Source of the DNA: Perkinsus olseni
Lineage: Eukaryota; Perkinsozoa; Perkinsida; Perkinsidae
Direction: 5' to 3'
Assembly (NCBI GenBank): GCA_013115135.1
Contig: JABANP010000178.1
Coordinates: 32,621 to 96,620, forward strand
DNA: 64,000 nt
The notes beneath the pieces were generated by a model. The model was not told the origin of the DNA. It did no database searches and saw only the letters and a list, made by a program, of their open reading frames with translations. Numbering within the stretch: the stretch's first letter is position 1; each line of letters starts with the position of its first letter. A program made the position numbers and the translations under genes. This document shows positions 27,750 to 40,494 of this stretch, piece after piece.

Positions 27750-28335
27750 CTAGAATGACCCTAACTCGATGGTTCCCGCTACTACCACTGCTGTCATTAG
27801 AACGACATACCCTATACTCTGGTGGAGGTAGGGTTTGGTGACGATGCCCGGCACTCCGCCAATGGCCCAGCTGGCTACGAGTATTATGGCAAAGACGTCC
27901 GCGACGAGGGAGATGAGATACTGAAAATACGATACCAAATTTCCCCCAAATCCCACGGCTATGCAGCGAGCAAACCAGTGGACGAGGGCCCACGGACAGG
28001 TACAAACACCTCGGTGGACCGAAGGGACAAAACGTTGAAGAAGCACTAGCAGTTCTGACCACCTCCCTCGGACTGCTGAGCAGACAGTTCGTTATCAGAA
28101 AGCAGACTTATCACCAATTTCTTCGCGCCAGCCGTCGCCAGCGACTTTGACGGCTCAAATCACGAACAAGCTGGCCGATGCGAGGCTGACCGAGGGCCTC
28201 CCTCAGGCGATCCGATGACCCGTACATGCGGCATGGTATGCCCTCTAGTATTCCGTGGTTGAATGCAAGCGGGCAGCAGTCCTCATGGTCGTATTGAAAG
28301 AATAATAACGAATGGTGTGGTACTAAAATCAGCAC
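27750..28335 (-). CDS. Multi-exon membrane protein fragment
   Basis: Upstream exon: YDHEDCCPLAFNHGILEGIP..CRMYGSSDRLREALG, ending at AAATTG|gtgata near 28112. Downstream exon after a ttttcag acceptor (about 27933): YLISLVADVFAIILVASWAI, GGVPGIVTKP and IGYVVLMTAVVVAGTIELG, stop at 27750. The two hydrophobic segments look transmembrane. The Cys-Cys pair before a GIPC motif recalls an extracellular loop, but four helices needed for a tetraspanin are not shown. Confidence 0.4.
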
Positions 28336-28979
28336 TACTACCCCTTTCCGTAATGATATCCCCGGTATGAAGTATGGTGCCAGGCTGATGTATATGCCAT
28401 CACACTGACAGAGTCTACTGAGGGCACTGCCGCCGCCGCAGCAAGGGAAGAAGAATCTGAAGAAACCGCCATTGAAAGGGACCGACTCGCTCGATCGTAG
28501 TGGTAAAGCTTCTCAAAGAAACCGGTTCCCCGCTGAAGAGGGGCTGCTCAGGGCTGCAGCCTATGGGCTCCAAGGGCATAGTGAATGACGCCACTAGGCC
28601 CCGTACGAAAGGGAGGCACTACGACGAGGACGTTGCGCGTCGAGTAAGCAGTGGCTGCCTACTCCGCATAGCGATGCAACGTATGAGATTTTATCTGGGC
28701 ATGTTCAATTCTGAAACCCGAAATCGATTCTGGAAATACGTTCTACGCGAAAAATCAATTCCAGAATCGACTCTGAGTTTCGCATTTATCGATGAGGGGC
28801 TGTGTCCGTAACCTTGCCAACTTCGCCCCGCTCCTGGACTCACCCCAGCAGGACTCCTCTAGGTCTCCTCGATGCTTGTGTGGCTGCTGGCATCTTGTAT
28901 ATGATACTGAAATACTTATGCTTCGACAAGAGGCTACGTTGACGCTAAATCGTTGATGATGAAAAGGCGATAGGTCGAA

Positions 28980-29200
28980 TATCGGATACCAAACGGCTAA
29001 GGCCGGGTGTTGAGTTCTCGATGAGCAGCTTGAGAAGAGCTGACACCTTTCACCTAACCTGTTCCGATAAGAAGCTACGCTGGAGCTAGGTAGCGGATGA
29101 CAGTGAGACAAACAATGGAAGATGAGATCCCAGATGGCTATGCCCGGGTGTTGCGTTCTCAATCTGCCGGTCTCCTCACAGTACCACTCCATCCCCAACT
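28980..29200. repeat. Dispersed repeat also found in the HIR intron
   Basis: 29046-29195 is the partner of 1804-1930. 28980-29040 repeats part of it (GGATACCAAACGGCTAAGGC then GGGTGTTGAGTTCTCGAT), so this locus holds two tandem partial units. A 155-codon minus frame across it is likely a shadow. Confidence 0.55.
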
Positions 29201-29329
29201 CGTGTCCAACACGAGGAGGCACGGACGGAAGAGCAGCAAAATGATACAGTCTGGGCCAAACACTAAGTATCTTTTCTTAACTCTCCCTGTGCAACGTTGT
29301 AGGAAAAATTGTCATTGTAAGTACGCCTA

Positions 29330-29874
29330 GTGTTGCGGGACAGAGGGAATGTGCACGCAAAACAATCTACGCACGCGCAGCATAGGCCGAATGCACGCAC
29401 AGGCTCCACGGCTTCAACTAGAAGAACAATAGCAGGCTACACATAGAGGTTACTGTGGCTCCCACAAGAACTGCGGTATATCTGTTGGTGTGCAGGATGA
29501 ACTCTTCCCTCCCAGCCCGGGAGATGTGAGCGAGCGGGGAGACGTCTTAGGCTAAGAGTCTTAGCACACCTGCTGAGCGTACTCAATCCCCGCATTCATA
29601 CTTCTCTCTGTGCGAAGTTAGTAGCCGCTTCGGCCACAGCTGTCACACAAAGTGATGATGCCAATCCCACACTCCCGTGTTGGCCGAGTTTCACCAGTGA
29701 GAAACCTCCAATAAAATAGTAAGCATCGAAGCCGCACGCGCAACTTTCGGGCGTGCGCTTCTGCCAACGAATCCTTTCCGGTGAGCATGCGTACTGTTAA
29801 CGGACCAAGAATGGACCTCCTTCTACGCAGCTTGTTTATTCGTAGGCCTTCGCCTGGCCTCCTCCTCCTCCTCG
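29330..29874. other. Spacer upstream of the ATP-grasp gene
   Basis: No coding frame of note. ACGCACGCGCAG-type short repeats lie at 29360-29400. Presumed to contain the promoter and 5' UTR of the next gene, but no element is identifiable. Confidence 0.35.
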
Positions 29875-31712
29875 ATGCCTGCTGCCGCTGTCAGCGCTGT
29901 TATGCCCACCCGTACTGGTGAGGGGATGAAGACTAACAACGTCTACGCCTCCGCGAGTCGATCCACTATGGCCGGCGAATCCAGTCAGGACGATCTATCT
30001 ATTTTGTCGCTGTAAGCTCACCCATGCTCCTCCAAGCTCCCATGCCTCGTCTGTCAGGTCTCCCCGTAGTAGTGCTGTCACCAAGCCCAAGGCCCCCAAG
30101 AGTGTCGAGCACGTTTTACACAGTCACGTCCTCAACGCCAACGAGGTCTCTTGGGAGGACCTCACGGCTGACAGCTCTCAAGGGCAGACGCTCAGAGAGT
30201 CGCTCCTCGCCGGCACCTGCATCGTCTTTTTCAACGCTGGTTACCCAGGCAAGAGGTTCATCTACGAGAAGGCGAACGAACTGGGCGTGAAGGCGGTCAT
30301 CATCGACTCACCTTGCTCCTGGGCGGCCAGCCTCGCCTCGGAGGGTGTCATAAGTCACTTCATCGGTCTGGACATGAGTCAAGACGCCGACGCCATTTTT
30401 GAAGCGAGCATTGAAGCACTTCGGAACTTCGAGATCACCACTGGGGATTGCCATTGACGGTATCTGTACGGTTATCGAGTTGGCTGTTCCTATGGTGGCC
30501 CGCCTCACTGAAGCGCTCGGCTTGCCTGGCCCCGGCCTGCATGTCGTAGAGGCTGCAAGAGACAAGTACAAGACAAGGGAAGCCTTGGAGAACCACGGCT
30601 TACCGAGGACTACAGTAGGGACGGTTGCTCGATGTGAATCTTAGGTCGAAGCGTGGTCTTCTCAGCACGTTTTGATATCCTCGGAGGAGGAAATCGAGGC
30701 CGCTGCTGCTGTTGTTGGATACCCAGCAGTCATGAAACCTGTTTCCGGAGCAGCGTCTCTGGGCGTGAAGAAGGTAAGTGTGTGGCCTTCCACGTTCGGC
30801 GACCGTTCAACCCACCCTCAGGTAAACTCTCACGAAGAGCTTTTGTCGGTATACCGCGAGACCCAGCAGCTCCTGAGTGAGCTGGTTGTCAGTTCTGGCG
30901 CGCTTGAGAGGAGGAATGAGCACAGCGACACGGTGAGATTGGATTCGCCCTTACGACTGGAACCGTTGGTTGTTCAGGACGCTGTTGCTGCTTCTGGTCG
31001 CATTTCTACCGTGGTCATGCTCGAGGAGTATCTTGACGGTCAGGAGGTCGATGTTGATGTCGTGCTGAGTCCTGGTCTGGGCTGCACATTCGCCGCTGTT
31101 ACCGACAACGCTCCTACTAAGGAGCCCTATTTTTCCGAGACCTGGGGTGTCCTCCCGAGCGCCCTTCCTCGCGATCGCTGCGACGAGCTGGTGGACCTCG
31201 CCGTCAGCTCTGTGAAGGCCTTAGGGTTCGACTCGGGTGTCTTCCACGTTGAGGCCAAGTACACTTCTCGTGGCCCTCGTCTAATAGAAGTGAACGCCCG
31301 TATGGGAGGCGGGCCGGTCCATCTGTGTCACAAAGTCACCAGTGGTGTCGAGCTGAGCGTTGAAGTCATGCTCTTGGCGGTTGGTTTGCCCTCGCGCCCT
31401 TACCAAAGGAACCTTTCGGTGATTGGGTTTGGCAACATCAACTCGCCTAAGAGCGGTACGCTGTACAACTTCGATTTTTTGGACAAGTGGCAGAGCGTGG
31501 ACGGCTGTGAAATGAAGTATTGTATCCCAATGGTCTCATCTGGCGACCATATCGTCGGCCCGGAGGAGGGTCAACCTTGCTGGGTGGTCGATTTTATGTT
31601 TGCCTGCGATTGCCCTGCCAAAGCTGCCGAGATCAGCCAATTGCTGGACGAGCAGCTGACAGAGGAAGTCGCCCGCCAGATCGATCTTCAACAGAATCAT
31701 TGTCATCTATAA
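29875..31712 (+). CDS. ATP-grasp ligase, carnosine-synthase-like
   Basis: Four exons: 29875-30011, 30058-30614, 30666-30773, 30822-31712. Residues near IDGICTVIELAVPMVARLTE, EALGLPG and AARDKYKTREAL match the pre-ATP-grasp part of carnosine synthase. LISSEEEIEAAAAVVGYPAV and MKPVSGAASLGVKKV form the nucleotide-binding lysine and glycine-rich loop. VMLEEYLDGQEVDVDVVL and the metal-binding FHVEAKYTSRGPRLIEVNAR complete the grasp. These enzymes make an amide or dipeptide bond using ATP; the substrate here cannot be read. Exon 2 needs a +1 shift correction at the T5 run 30396-30400: with one T fewer, EVSWEDLTAD..DADAI continues in frame into LGIAIDGICTV. That is probably a sequence error. About 560 residues. 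Confidence 0.75.
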
Positions 31713-32029
31713 TCGCTCCCGTAACGTCTTTGCCGCTCGGTGGAGATTTTTATCGGCGTCGACGTGAATGGAGCGATTAAATTTTCCCAGACATCAACTG
31801 TCGTTATATGTATGCATTCACCATCAGTTTGTCTCATCATCGAAGTCTTCGCACGGAAGGTTCTGAGGCCGGCTGCAGAGAGCCCGCCGTTCTTCTTTAT
31901 GGAGGGCGCGGATCTTAGGTTGACTCGAGTTGAGTTCAAGTTGTAAGATACGCCGGCTGTTGTTTTTGTAGATGTTCTCGCCGCCGTTGAGAAGAGCTGG
32001 TCGTAGATGCTTCGGCAGCAGCTCGTCCA

Positions 32030-32220
32030 CGATGTACACGAATGTGCAAGACACCACCGGAGGGTTCATGACCAGCAGGCGGCGGCAGAAGGTTGCCGAG
32101 GAGATCGTCAAGGAGAGGGACAATCGAAGGTTGAAGGGATTGCCGGTAAGATCTCAGTCGTGTCGCGAATCAGCGAAGAAGCGAAACGCTGATCGTAGAT
32201 TGTATGCTGGTGGGACGACG
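32030..32220 (+). CDS. Small hypothetical protein
   Basis: MYTNVQDTTGGFMTSRRRQK continues with VAEEIVKERDNRRLKGLP, ending at a gtaagat donor (32149), probably followed by a short exon after the AAG at 32185. Codons are G/C-ending, like neighbouring genes. The reverse strand is also open, so the strand is not certain. No family recognised. Confidence 0.35.
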
Positions 32221-32786
32221 TGATAAAGACAATTCCGGTTAACGTGGCGTGCGGCATCGATGCTTGCCTGTTAACCCTCCGATTTCATCTCGACTTTGTG
32301 GTCGCTGGTACAACGTCACCCAGCGTGTCACGCGAGTCCCGAGAAGGACGGGTCTCGCGGCGTACGTCATCGCCAGAGAGAATGATAGAGGGAAGAAATC
32401 GTAGTGGGTTTGCGAGTATATCGCGAGAAAGTGCGTCATGCCGCATAACCATCGGAAACCACGAGCATTTTTTGACAATTTCACAGCGCCGTATTTCCTT
32501 GTTTTCGAGAAACCACATTTCCGGGGCATACCTGGCCGAGGCTGCTTCCGGTATTCTGATATCCAGTCTTGGAGGTTTCACACGGTCTTCTCACATAGCG
32601 ACCGAGGCTCAGAGCGAAGAGACGATTTCCCCCACCCGAAAATGCTTCTCCCGAAGAAGCATCTCGAAGCTGGTGTCGTAAAGAGGTCAGGGAAGGCCCT
32701 GCCAGGCTTTTCTAGTTCGTTCTTGAGTTGTCTGATGCCGGCCCTCTCTGCTGCTCACTCGCCAGCCGCCGAGCTGTTCCTGTCAG

Positions 32787-35700
32787 GTGCGAGATTTCGG
32801 GTCGATGAATCCTAGTGATCTCTGCGGAGCCTTCTCAGCAGCGGCTCGGAACAAAGTTGTCGACGGCAAGATATGGAAATCCCTCCAGAATCGAGCGCTG
32901 TTTCTGATGAACATAATGGCGCCGGCCAATGTGGCTGTGGTGATGAACGCCTTAGCGCGGGTACAGCTGGAGAGCCTCAACGGAGACCTCATCGCTGCTG
33001 TGACGGAGAAGGTCGCTGAGGAGAAGGAAGCCTTTCAGTGGAACGAACTGGGCTTGCTGGTGAACGCCTATGCCCGCCTGAAGCTGGGCGATGACGCTCT
33101 CTTTCGGGTCTGCAGCGAGATAGTTACGAGTTGGCGAGGAGATGGTATGACCGAGAAGGATATCGCGCGGTTTTGTTAACGCTTATGCTAAAATGGGGAT
33201 ACGGGATGATCGGCTCTTCGCCGTCCTTGGAGGTGAGGGGGTGTCGCCAGGACGGGTGAGGGACAGTGTCCCCTCAGAGCGTATCTTGCGGTGCGAGTCG
33301 ACCTTTACTGAGCTGTCAATATCCAACATAGCTCATGGATACGCCAAGATGGACATTAGGGATCTCGACGTGTACTAGGAGGGTTTATCGAGGGGGAGGG
33401 GAACTGTTGGACGACAGGTTCCGAGTGATCGGGAGGGAACTGGATGGTCGGTTGTTGGGCGAAGGAATGAAGCCGCAGCATGTTGCCAATATTTTGCACG
33501 CATACGCAAAGCTGCAGATCTGGGACGCTCCTGTTATTTGGGATAGGCTGGTTAAACGGCTGTTGCCGAAGATGGTGAGTATCTTAGGTTGAAGCGGGGT
33601 AGATACGGAAGAGGTTAGGTGGGAGAACTGCTTGTTTCAGCTTGCGGCTCATGAGTTTAGCCCGTTGGAAGTATCAGCCGTAGCCGGGGCGTTGAGGTAG
33701 GTGGCCGCGGGTTCGATCCCTGGTGAGGGGATTTCTTTTGTTCAGCAAAGCAGTCGCAGCGCCAGTGAACAGCTCCTCAGAGTCTCAAATCGACTGCCGT
33801 ACGATCCTTCCGCCCATGGCCGCCACAGCCCTCGTCAATCTGAAGAACTACCAAGCACATGAGATCGCCAATGTAAGAAACGACGTTAGAAACACCTCTA
33901 CTGAGAATCGATCCGGGGACCTCCGTCTCCTAGCGTGAAATCACAGTCGGCATCGTCTATGATGTGAGCAACTCAGTAGTGGGCTCCTGAGTTTGCTGCT
34001 GAGGACGAGGTTGAACGGAAGGTCGTAGAGGACTTCCAGTCTACCCCTAGCCCTGAGCAAGGCCGAGCCTCTCCCGGGAAAATAATAGTACTCGACTATC
34101 ATTAGCATTGGGGGGAGATGGATGGGTTAACCATCACTCCGCGAACACGCGCTTGGCGTCAAAATCCGCGGCGTGTAACGCCAATGTACCACTACTGATA
34201 TTAATAACGTACTACGTATTGCAGTAATACTATTACTAACGTATTAGTAACGTACAAATATACGTACGAGGTTAGCCCCAATGACGTATCCAATGTGGAT
34301 AATCCGCAATGGTAGATCACTCAAGCCTAGCACTAGCGTCGCCACAACAGCATGATTTTGGTACTAGGGGCTCTCATTTCGATGATCGCTCGAGGAAGAG
34401 GTGATTCCGGCAGGGTGCAGGCTGATGGTGGTGGTTGTAAACAGGTCCTGCACGCCCTCTCCACCATTCATCAGCACACTACTACGCCCTACTGCCACTC
34501 GGAAAGTGAACTCTGGTCGGAGGCAGTACCGGAGATGATAATCGATCGAAGTTCGGCCTTCCAGTCGCAAAGCCTGTCCATGGTGATTCACTCAGAATCT
34601 TCGCTGTGCGCGAAGGTATCTTGCAAGATACTCTGTGCATTCGGTCGGGTTGGACGAGCTATTCCTCGTCGATCTTTGACTATTATCGAAGAGAGGCTGA
34701 TGAAGGCCATGGGGGACAGTGAGAGTGATACTGATACTCCGGTGAGTCTCAAGGGAGCTTCACTCTCGGTATGCACTTTGACGTGTTTTCGGGGATAATG
34801 ATTATGGTGACTCTTTGCGGAGGGGAAGAGTTAGTCAGAGCTCAGTGGAAAATATACGACAACGCGAAGATGGTGCTCTCCTGAGAGCCCGAGCGTAGCC
34901 GCAATGGCGGTGGCATCTTCCGCTGGAAACACTTTGGCCTGCCATCTCAGAACCTAGTTAACCAACTGTACGCCCTTGGCCGTCTGGGGCTGTCGAGCTC
35001 ACCTCTTGTTGGTGCAATCTGCGAGGCTATCGACAGAGGGCCCCCTCTGAAGGAGGAGGGTTTGCTGGTTAACGCCTACTATGCTCTGGCTAAGCTGCAC
35101 GATGGGTCGGAGAAAGGGCCGCAGATGGTGGGATGCTCAGCGGCTTTTGTGAGGTCCTAGGGTCAACCTTAGATACTTCTCCGCCGTATCACCAATCAGT
35201 TCACTCTGAACGGCCAGAATTATCAATTCAGTCCTCAGCACATAGCCAATATCTTGCACGCATCTTGCGATCTTGCCAATTCCCTAACGCAGCCTTTCAC
35301 TCCCATCATAGCCGGTCGCATACCGGAGCATTGGGAGGCCTTCACGCCGCAGCTCTTCGGGTCGGCGCTCCTGTCCTGCGCAAAATTAAAGATACGCTCG
35401 AACGAGCTTTGGAAGGACCTTCGAGAAGTCTGTCGGAAAATGATGATACACTCGGACTGTCGATCGGACCGTGACATCGCCGTCGCCTTGGCTGCGACTG
35501 GTATGTCCGATCGTGAGTTCTGGGAGGCGGCGGTTGGCAAGCAACGATCGAGAATAAGAGAGCTGCCCTTGCCCGTCCTCACGACTTTCCTCTATTCGGC
35601 CACCTTATGCTGGCTACGTGGATCTGGACTACATCGCTGACCTCAGCTCGGAGGTTATGCGAAGATCTCGGAATATCCCCTTCCAGATGGTGGAGGGGAT

Positions 35701-37140
35701 TGGTGGACTGATGGGCAGCTCTGTCGGGGCAGAGAAGTTGAGCTCAGTGGCGCCCTGGGACGTGGTGTCGGTCATGTCCAAGGAAACTGCCTTGGCGAGC
35801 CCACTGGATGAGGTGGCAGTGGCGACTTACTTTGAAGCGTCTCCGATGGGGGCCTCTGGGAATGCATTCGCCCATGTACTGAGACTGTTGCAGAGGGCGG
35901 CGCCCGAGCTGGACAGGGAGGAGCTGCTGCTGGCTTTGGAACGCTGGGCTAGAGTGGGAGAAGAGGACCTGATGGAGCCTTTGGTTTATGCGATGGAGAA
36001 AATGATAATCGATCAGCCGATCGATTTGCTCACTCTGGCGAAGTCATCTAAATATCTCGGGCCCAGGCCAGCGTCGTGGACTGTCTCGAGCGACCGCAAC
36101 CGCCCTCGAGGACCTCGGTGGGCTCCCAGCTACGGCCGTCATCGCGTGCTCGGCCATCCTGCTGCCTCAAGTCGATCTTCCCTGCCGTGCGAGGATCTTC
36201 GAGAGCCTCCCGAGCTCTCTCGTCGGCAAGGATATCCCCATCGGGCCCGTCCTGCGGCTGTGTCGATCTGTCTGTGATTTGCAGCCGTCCGTGGACAGCT
36301 CAGTGGCGGGGGCAGTGGAGTTGGGCCGAACTTTGCGCAGTAGAATAGTTGGCAATACCACACCATCCGCTATTCTTAGTGCTGCCATGATACTTACCGG
36401 AGAGATCGGGGTTGAGCGGGGAGGCTGTGCATTGGAGTTTGGTGATGTTGCTGATGTATGTCGAGTGTTGGAGGCTTGCAACGCTCTGGCGGGAGAGACC
36501 GTTGATGGGCTCATCCATAGGTAGGCCGGAATGGCTGTCAGCCCCGCGACTTATGCGTACTAGGAAGTGCTGTTTTGACAAACCCTTTACTATCATCAGG
36601 GATTTTAATGTTTTTCAGTTGCGTCTCCTACGCTCCATCCACCGGGTCAGTGATCGTAGCTGGAGTAAGACCCTGAGTAGATCCCTTCTCCAGGCCTGGG
36701 CCCTTCAGGACTTCACTCTCGCCAGCCGATATCTCCGAGCTGCAGGAGAGGCTTTGTCAAGATCGGCCAGCGTAGTGGATACGACCATCGACCTCACGGT
36801 GCTTCAGGAGGTAGGAAGATTCCTCGGCACACTCCGGCTCAGCTCGGGTCGGCTCAGGTGATGGTCCGGAAGTCCCCAACATTGCACTGTTGCATCAGCG
36901 CTCTGCTCTTCTGTGTGGCGAGGCTCGAAACGGTCGAGCGGCTTGACGGAGGCGACTATGATACACTGGTCGGCATCAGTCTCGGGCCGTCCCTGTCTAG
37001 CGTTGGTCATTCAGACTGGTTCCATCGCGGAGCTGCTCGATCGCTTGTCGCGGTACAAAGGTCAACTCTCGTCGGAAACAGATGCAAAGATACTCAAACG
37101 CTGTGTCGAGGCATTGAAGGTTGAACACAGGGAGTGGTAG
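32787..37140 (+). CDS. Large organellar-type helical-repeat protein (heptatricopeptide/FASTK-like), many exons
   Basis: A series of exons encodes repeating helical pairs built around N-A-Y-A-K-L/M: VVMNALARVQLESLN, LGLLVNAYARLKLGDDALF, ISNIAHGYAKMDIRDLDV, VANILHAYAKLQIWDAPVIW, LVNQLYALGRLGL, LLVNAYYALAKLHDG, FGSALLSCAKLKIRSNELWK. This pattern is typical of heptatricopeptide/RAP-family RNA-binding proteins of alveolate mitochondria and plastids. I checked phase over 33193-33870 with introns near 33230, 33377, 33575, 33699. A +1 shift at the T4 run 33171-33174 must be corrected to join IARF to VNAYAKMGIRDDRL. Upstream frames from 32438 (LVFEKPHFRG; SRRSISKLVS) may add a targeting peptide. C-terminal exons (35618-36060, 36279-36520, 36600-36860, 36913-37140) end in LKRCVEALKVEHREW. 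No RAP domain is seen. Two adjacent genes remain possible, with the split inside 33871-34340. Confidence 0.6.
33871..34340. other. Long intron or gene boundary with AT-rich core
   Basis: Begins at a gtaaga donor after HEIAN and ends before cacaacag. The core 34195-34270 has TATTACTAACGTATTAGTAA and similar GTACGT/ATTACT motifs. Much longer than the 40-60 nt introns around it, so an inserted element is possible. Confidence 0.35.
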
Positions 37141-38289
37141 GCCCATCGGCTGCTACGAGAATCGATCGCCCCCTGCCAGGTATGAGGAAACGATACCGGT
37201 GTCCGTGCGAGCTGGGTTGGACACTATTAGATTGATAGTCCAAGTTTGATTTGTCAAGACACTCGAATAGGGCTCTTCAGTGTGGGTGAATTAATGGGCA
37301 TACTCTAGCCGTTTCGGCAACCGTTTCCGTTGCAATAGTAGTGACTTTAGTTGGTGAAGTTTTGGTATGTACGAGTTGGTGAAGTGTTTGGTATGTACCG
37401 ATATCAGGGAAGTATAAACCGGGCAACGCAATGAACAGATAATTATAAGACAGGTTAATGTCAATCAATCAACAACAGTCCAAAGGTGATTCACTGGAGC
37501 CTAGCAGAAGACAATAATAAAATATTCCCGCGTGTCGACCGCCGAACAGTAAGCATGGTGCTGCTGAAGACAGGAAAATCTGAGGGAAAACGTGCATGCT
37601 TCGACTCGTGGGTTGGGAGGCCTACGGTAGCAACTGAGCGGAGGAGACCAGCGACCTGCAAGACGGCAGCGCCCTTCGATGAGAGTGCGCTGTATTATGA
37701 TCAGCAGTGACGCAATAGATACCGAAGTTAGTACGTCCAGCACTGAATACCAAACGGCCAGGGAGTGGCCACCGAAGAGCAGGTGGACGTGTGTGTGAGT
37801 TTATAGTCCAACGCTTACGGTTCCGGCTTGGACGCCTGCCGATGTGCACAGTTGGAGACAGACGCGGCTCAGTCAGGAGGACGCGATTAACTTGGCCGTG
37901 TGCTGCTAGATGCGCGAGGGAACATTCCCATCGTCTTAGTATGATCTCTAGAACTCGATAACAGGGATAACAGGGAATCTTAGGTTGATCCATGCGTTCC
38001 ACAGAATTAGCGCTTTCTGTGTCCGCACACTCACAGTTCTACGAGCTTTCCACGTTCATGGCCTTCACCCTGCAACGGTCGCGCGAAGTAGCGTCTATCC
38101 ACCCACTACGTGAAGGGTAACCGATGCTGAGCATGGTGATGTTTCCATCATCATCTCAGGCGTGTGCTGATCGACTTCTGCGACGACCAGGCTGGTGAGT
38201 AGAGGACTAGCTAGTCTGAAGAATACCGATCAGCTCTTCTTGGGAGGCGTTCCTAGACGATCCCAGTCGCGCTGGCACAAATCCTGATC
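37141..38289. other. Spacer between the helical-repeat and DDHD genes
   Basis: Holds a two-copy 24-bp direct repeat (TTGGTGAAG-TTTGGTATGTAC at 37353-37404) and short frames only. The motif AATCTTAGGTTGATCC is at 37977. Upstream exons of the DDHD gene may hide in 38120-38290. Confidence 0.4.
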
Positions 38290-39818
38290 GTTGCTATGGC
38301 CAGGCACTGAGCCTCCCAGCGACACCTCAACAGACGGAGCCGGAAGCAGAGGACTGGACGGAGGACGTGTGTTTGATCACCCATCAGCTCATCTCATAGT
38401 CTCGCTGCTTCGTCAGTACTTGGCGAGCCCAGATTGCGAGTTGGAGTCGGTGGTTGTGGGGTGCAAGGAGGAGTTGTATCACCCTCCGCCTGCTGGTACC
38501 ATCCTTACTGGTCACTTCTGTGCAGCCTGTCTGCTGCAGAAGTGAACTCGAAGAAGGAACCGACCGATGATGACGAAGCTGATGCTGACAGGAATGGCAA
38601 CGGGTGATTGATGATGGAAGGCACATGACGCGACGGCTGATTGTGGCAGGCCCATCCCTGCGGATGAACGGTGGGCATGATTCAATCGATCACATCATAT
38701 TAGTGGTGCATGGCATGGGGACAGACGATGAGAATCTGAATAGAAATCTCGAAGTTATGAGGGAGACCTTCGAGTTCGTCAGACTTCACTGGTGGGTGAA
38801 TCTTCCCTTCCGCCATTCGACGCTCTGGACAGGTTCTGGTCTATGAAGGTCGATTGCCACATTGAAATGGTCAATTGGAAGCGGCACGTCTGTGACTCGC
38901 AAAGGCGCATGTTTGAGAAGATAACGCCCCTTCGGTCGGGCGGTGAACAGCATCGGGACACTCGAATGCTCCTTAATGTGGCCATTGCTGATGTTATTTA
39001 TTACATCACACCCGACAAAAGGGAGCTGATACTCTCTACTGTGACGGAGCTTCTCAACGAGATTGTCGCACATCTGAGAGCATCCAACCCACAGCGATTT
39101 GCTGGCAGCCGAGTGTCGCTAGTTGGGCATTCGTTAGGAAGCGTCATCATCCATGATATACTGAACAAGCAACCGAACCTGTTGGAATTCGAAGTGGATC
39201 GTCTTTTTCTGTGGGGATCTCCCCTGGCCGTCTTCCTGAGCATCGCCAATAGCGATGATTCGGTTGAAGAGAAATTCGACTTGCCAAGTCGACTGGATGT
39301 GTATAACATTTTCCATGCGCACGATCCGGTAGCGTTTCGGCTGGACCCGCTGATGGCCGAGCACTATCCCCGAGAGCCGTTGGTGTTGCCCCATTGGCAG
39401 GATAATGAACTCAGGTGGGCCGTCGAAGAGAGGTCAGCCGTTCTGATGATGTTTTCAGGTCGAACAAACTGTGGCAACGTGACATCAGTGACGCCAAGGG
39501 GCAGTTGTCGTGGATACAGATGATGTTCTCCGGTCTCACTGCAGAGGACCCGCCGCCCGAGGACGCACTCCCTGAGGTCTGCTCAGAAGAGGGTACGGAC
39601 CGCACGGCGGCTTCTCCTCGCCGGAGCCGGTCTAACCTTCAGAGACACGCCACCGGGTCGACTACATACTGCAGGAGTCCGCCACGGAGGGCATCGTCCA
39701 CTCTGTGCATCGAATGAGCATCATCAGCGCGCACTCCTGTTATTGGAGTAGTCGTGATTTGGCGATGTTCATGCTGAAGGTGTTGGCTGGTAGCATTGCC
39801 GCTTTTATTGCTGTGTGA
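38290..39818 (+). CDS. DDHD-domain phospholipase A1 (PA-PLA1 / Sec23IP-like), 5' part uncertain
   Basis: Intracellular phospholipase family acting on phosphatidic acid and related lipids at ER, Golgi or mitochondrial membranes. The exon with IDHIILVVHGMGTDDEN ends at 38791. A 41-nt intron leads to 38833-39414 (WFWSMKVDCHIEMVNWKRH, ADVIYYITPDKRELI), with the nucleophile serine in VSLVGHSLGSVIIHDIL. Then 39459-39592 and 39643-39818. The DDHD signature is complete: LFLWGSPLAVFLSI, NIFHAHDPVAFRLDPL, then HRVDYILQESATEG and SAHSCYWSSRDLAMFMLKVL. Phase is consistent through the last four exons. Upstream exons (VFDHPSAHLIVSLLRQYL; ELYHPPPAGTIL; an acidic KEPTDDDEADAD linker) are plausible but the start is not found. 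No WWE or SAM domain is visible. Confidence 0.85.
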
Positions 39819-40494
39819 TTTGAGCACTATTGGGTCAGGTACCGACCCAACAGCACCGCTGTACATGGATGATGAAATGTCCACTCGATGACTTCAACCA
39901 ACTTCTGCGTCTAGGGAGAAATTTTTGTGTACGTCTCTATGTTTGCGTGGCGACATCTTCAACTGAGCGCACCTGCGAGTCATTCATGTCGCACCATGAC
40001 CAGCAACCACTGTTGAGTGTAAAATTCACTCGATGAGTGTTGCGTTGAGTGAGAGTTCGCTCGATATTTGAAAGCAGCCGCTGGTGAACGTCGTTAACGT
40101 GGTAGTCAGGTGCTGTTCCGTTAGTATGGCTATTCAGATAACTTCGTCAGGATATGACTTCCGTTAGCTGCCTGGCTGCGCCGCTCTTCATAACGTTAGC
40201 TTGGCGTGTGTGAGGTCAGCTGCCGCCTGTCCGCCCGAACATGTTACTCGGGTATGGCAGTAGCGCTCGCCTTTGTGTAATTGGGACATTCTATGCGTTT
40301 CATCTTTGCATGTTCATTGTTGAAACCGCCCATTGTTCATTGTCGGTCCCGGTCCCGCTTGAACATTACGTCTAACTGTTAGTTGCAGTGACTGATATTT
40401 CAAATTTTTCGCATTTGGCGGCTCCTCCATGATTCTTCCTGAGGGTGCAGTTGTCGCTTTACAGTTGGAAGTACCGCCTTTGTTCTGGTAAGTA

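Noticed and set aside
33700..33725. tRNA T-arm-like GGGTTCGATCCC
   Set aside because: It sits in a 47-nt intron of the helical-repeat gene, and no matching D, anticodon or acceptor stems surround it.
33900..33985. Minus-strand tRNA-like stretch with GTCCCCGGATCGATTC
   Set aside because: The stems do not pair well enough, and the D and anticodon arms are not convincing.
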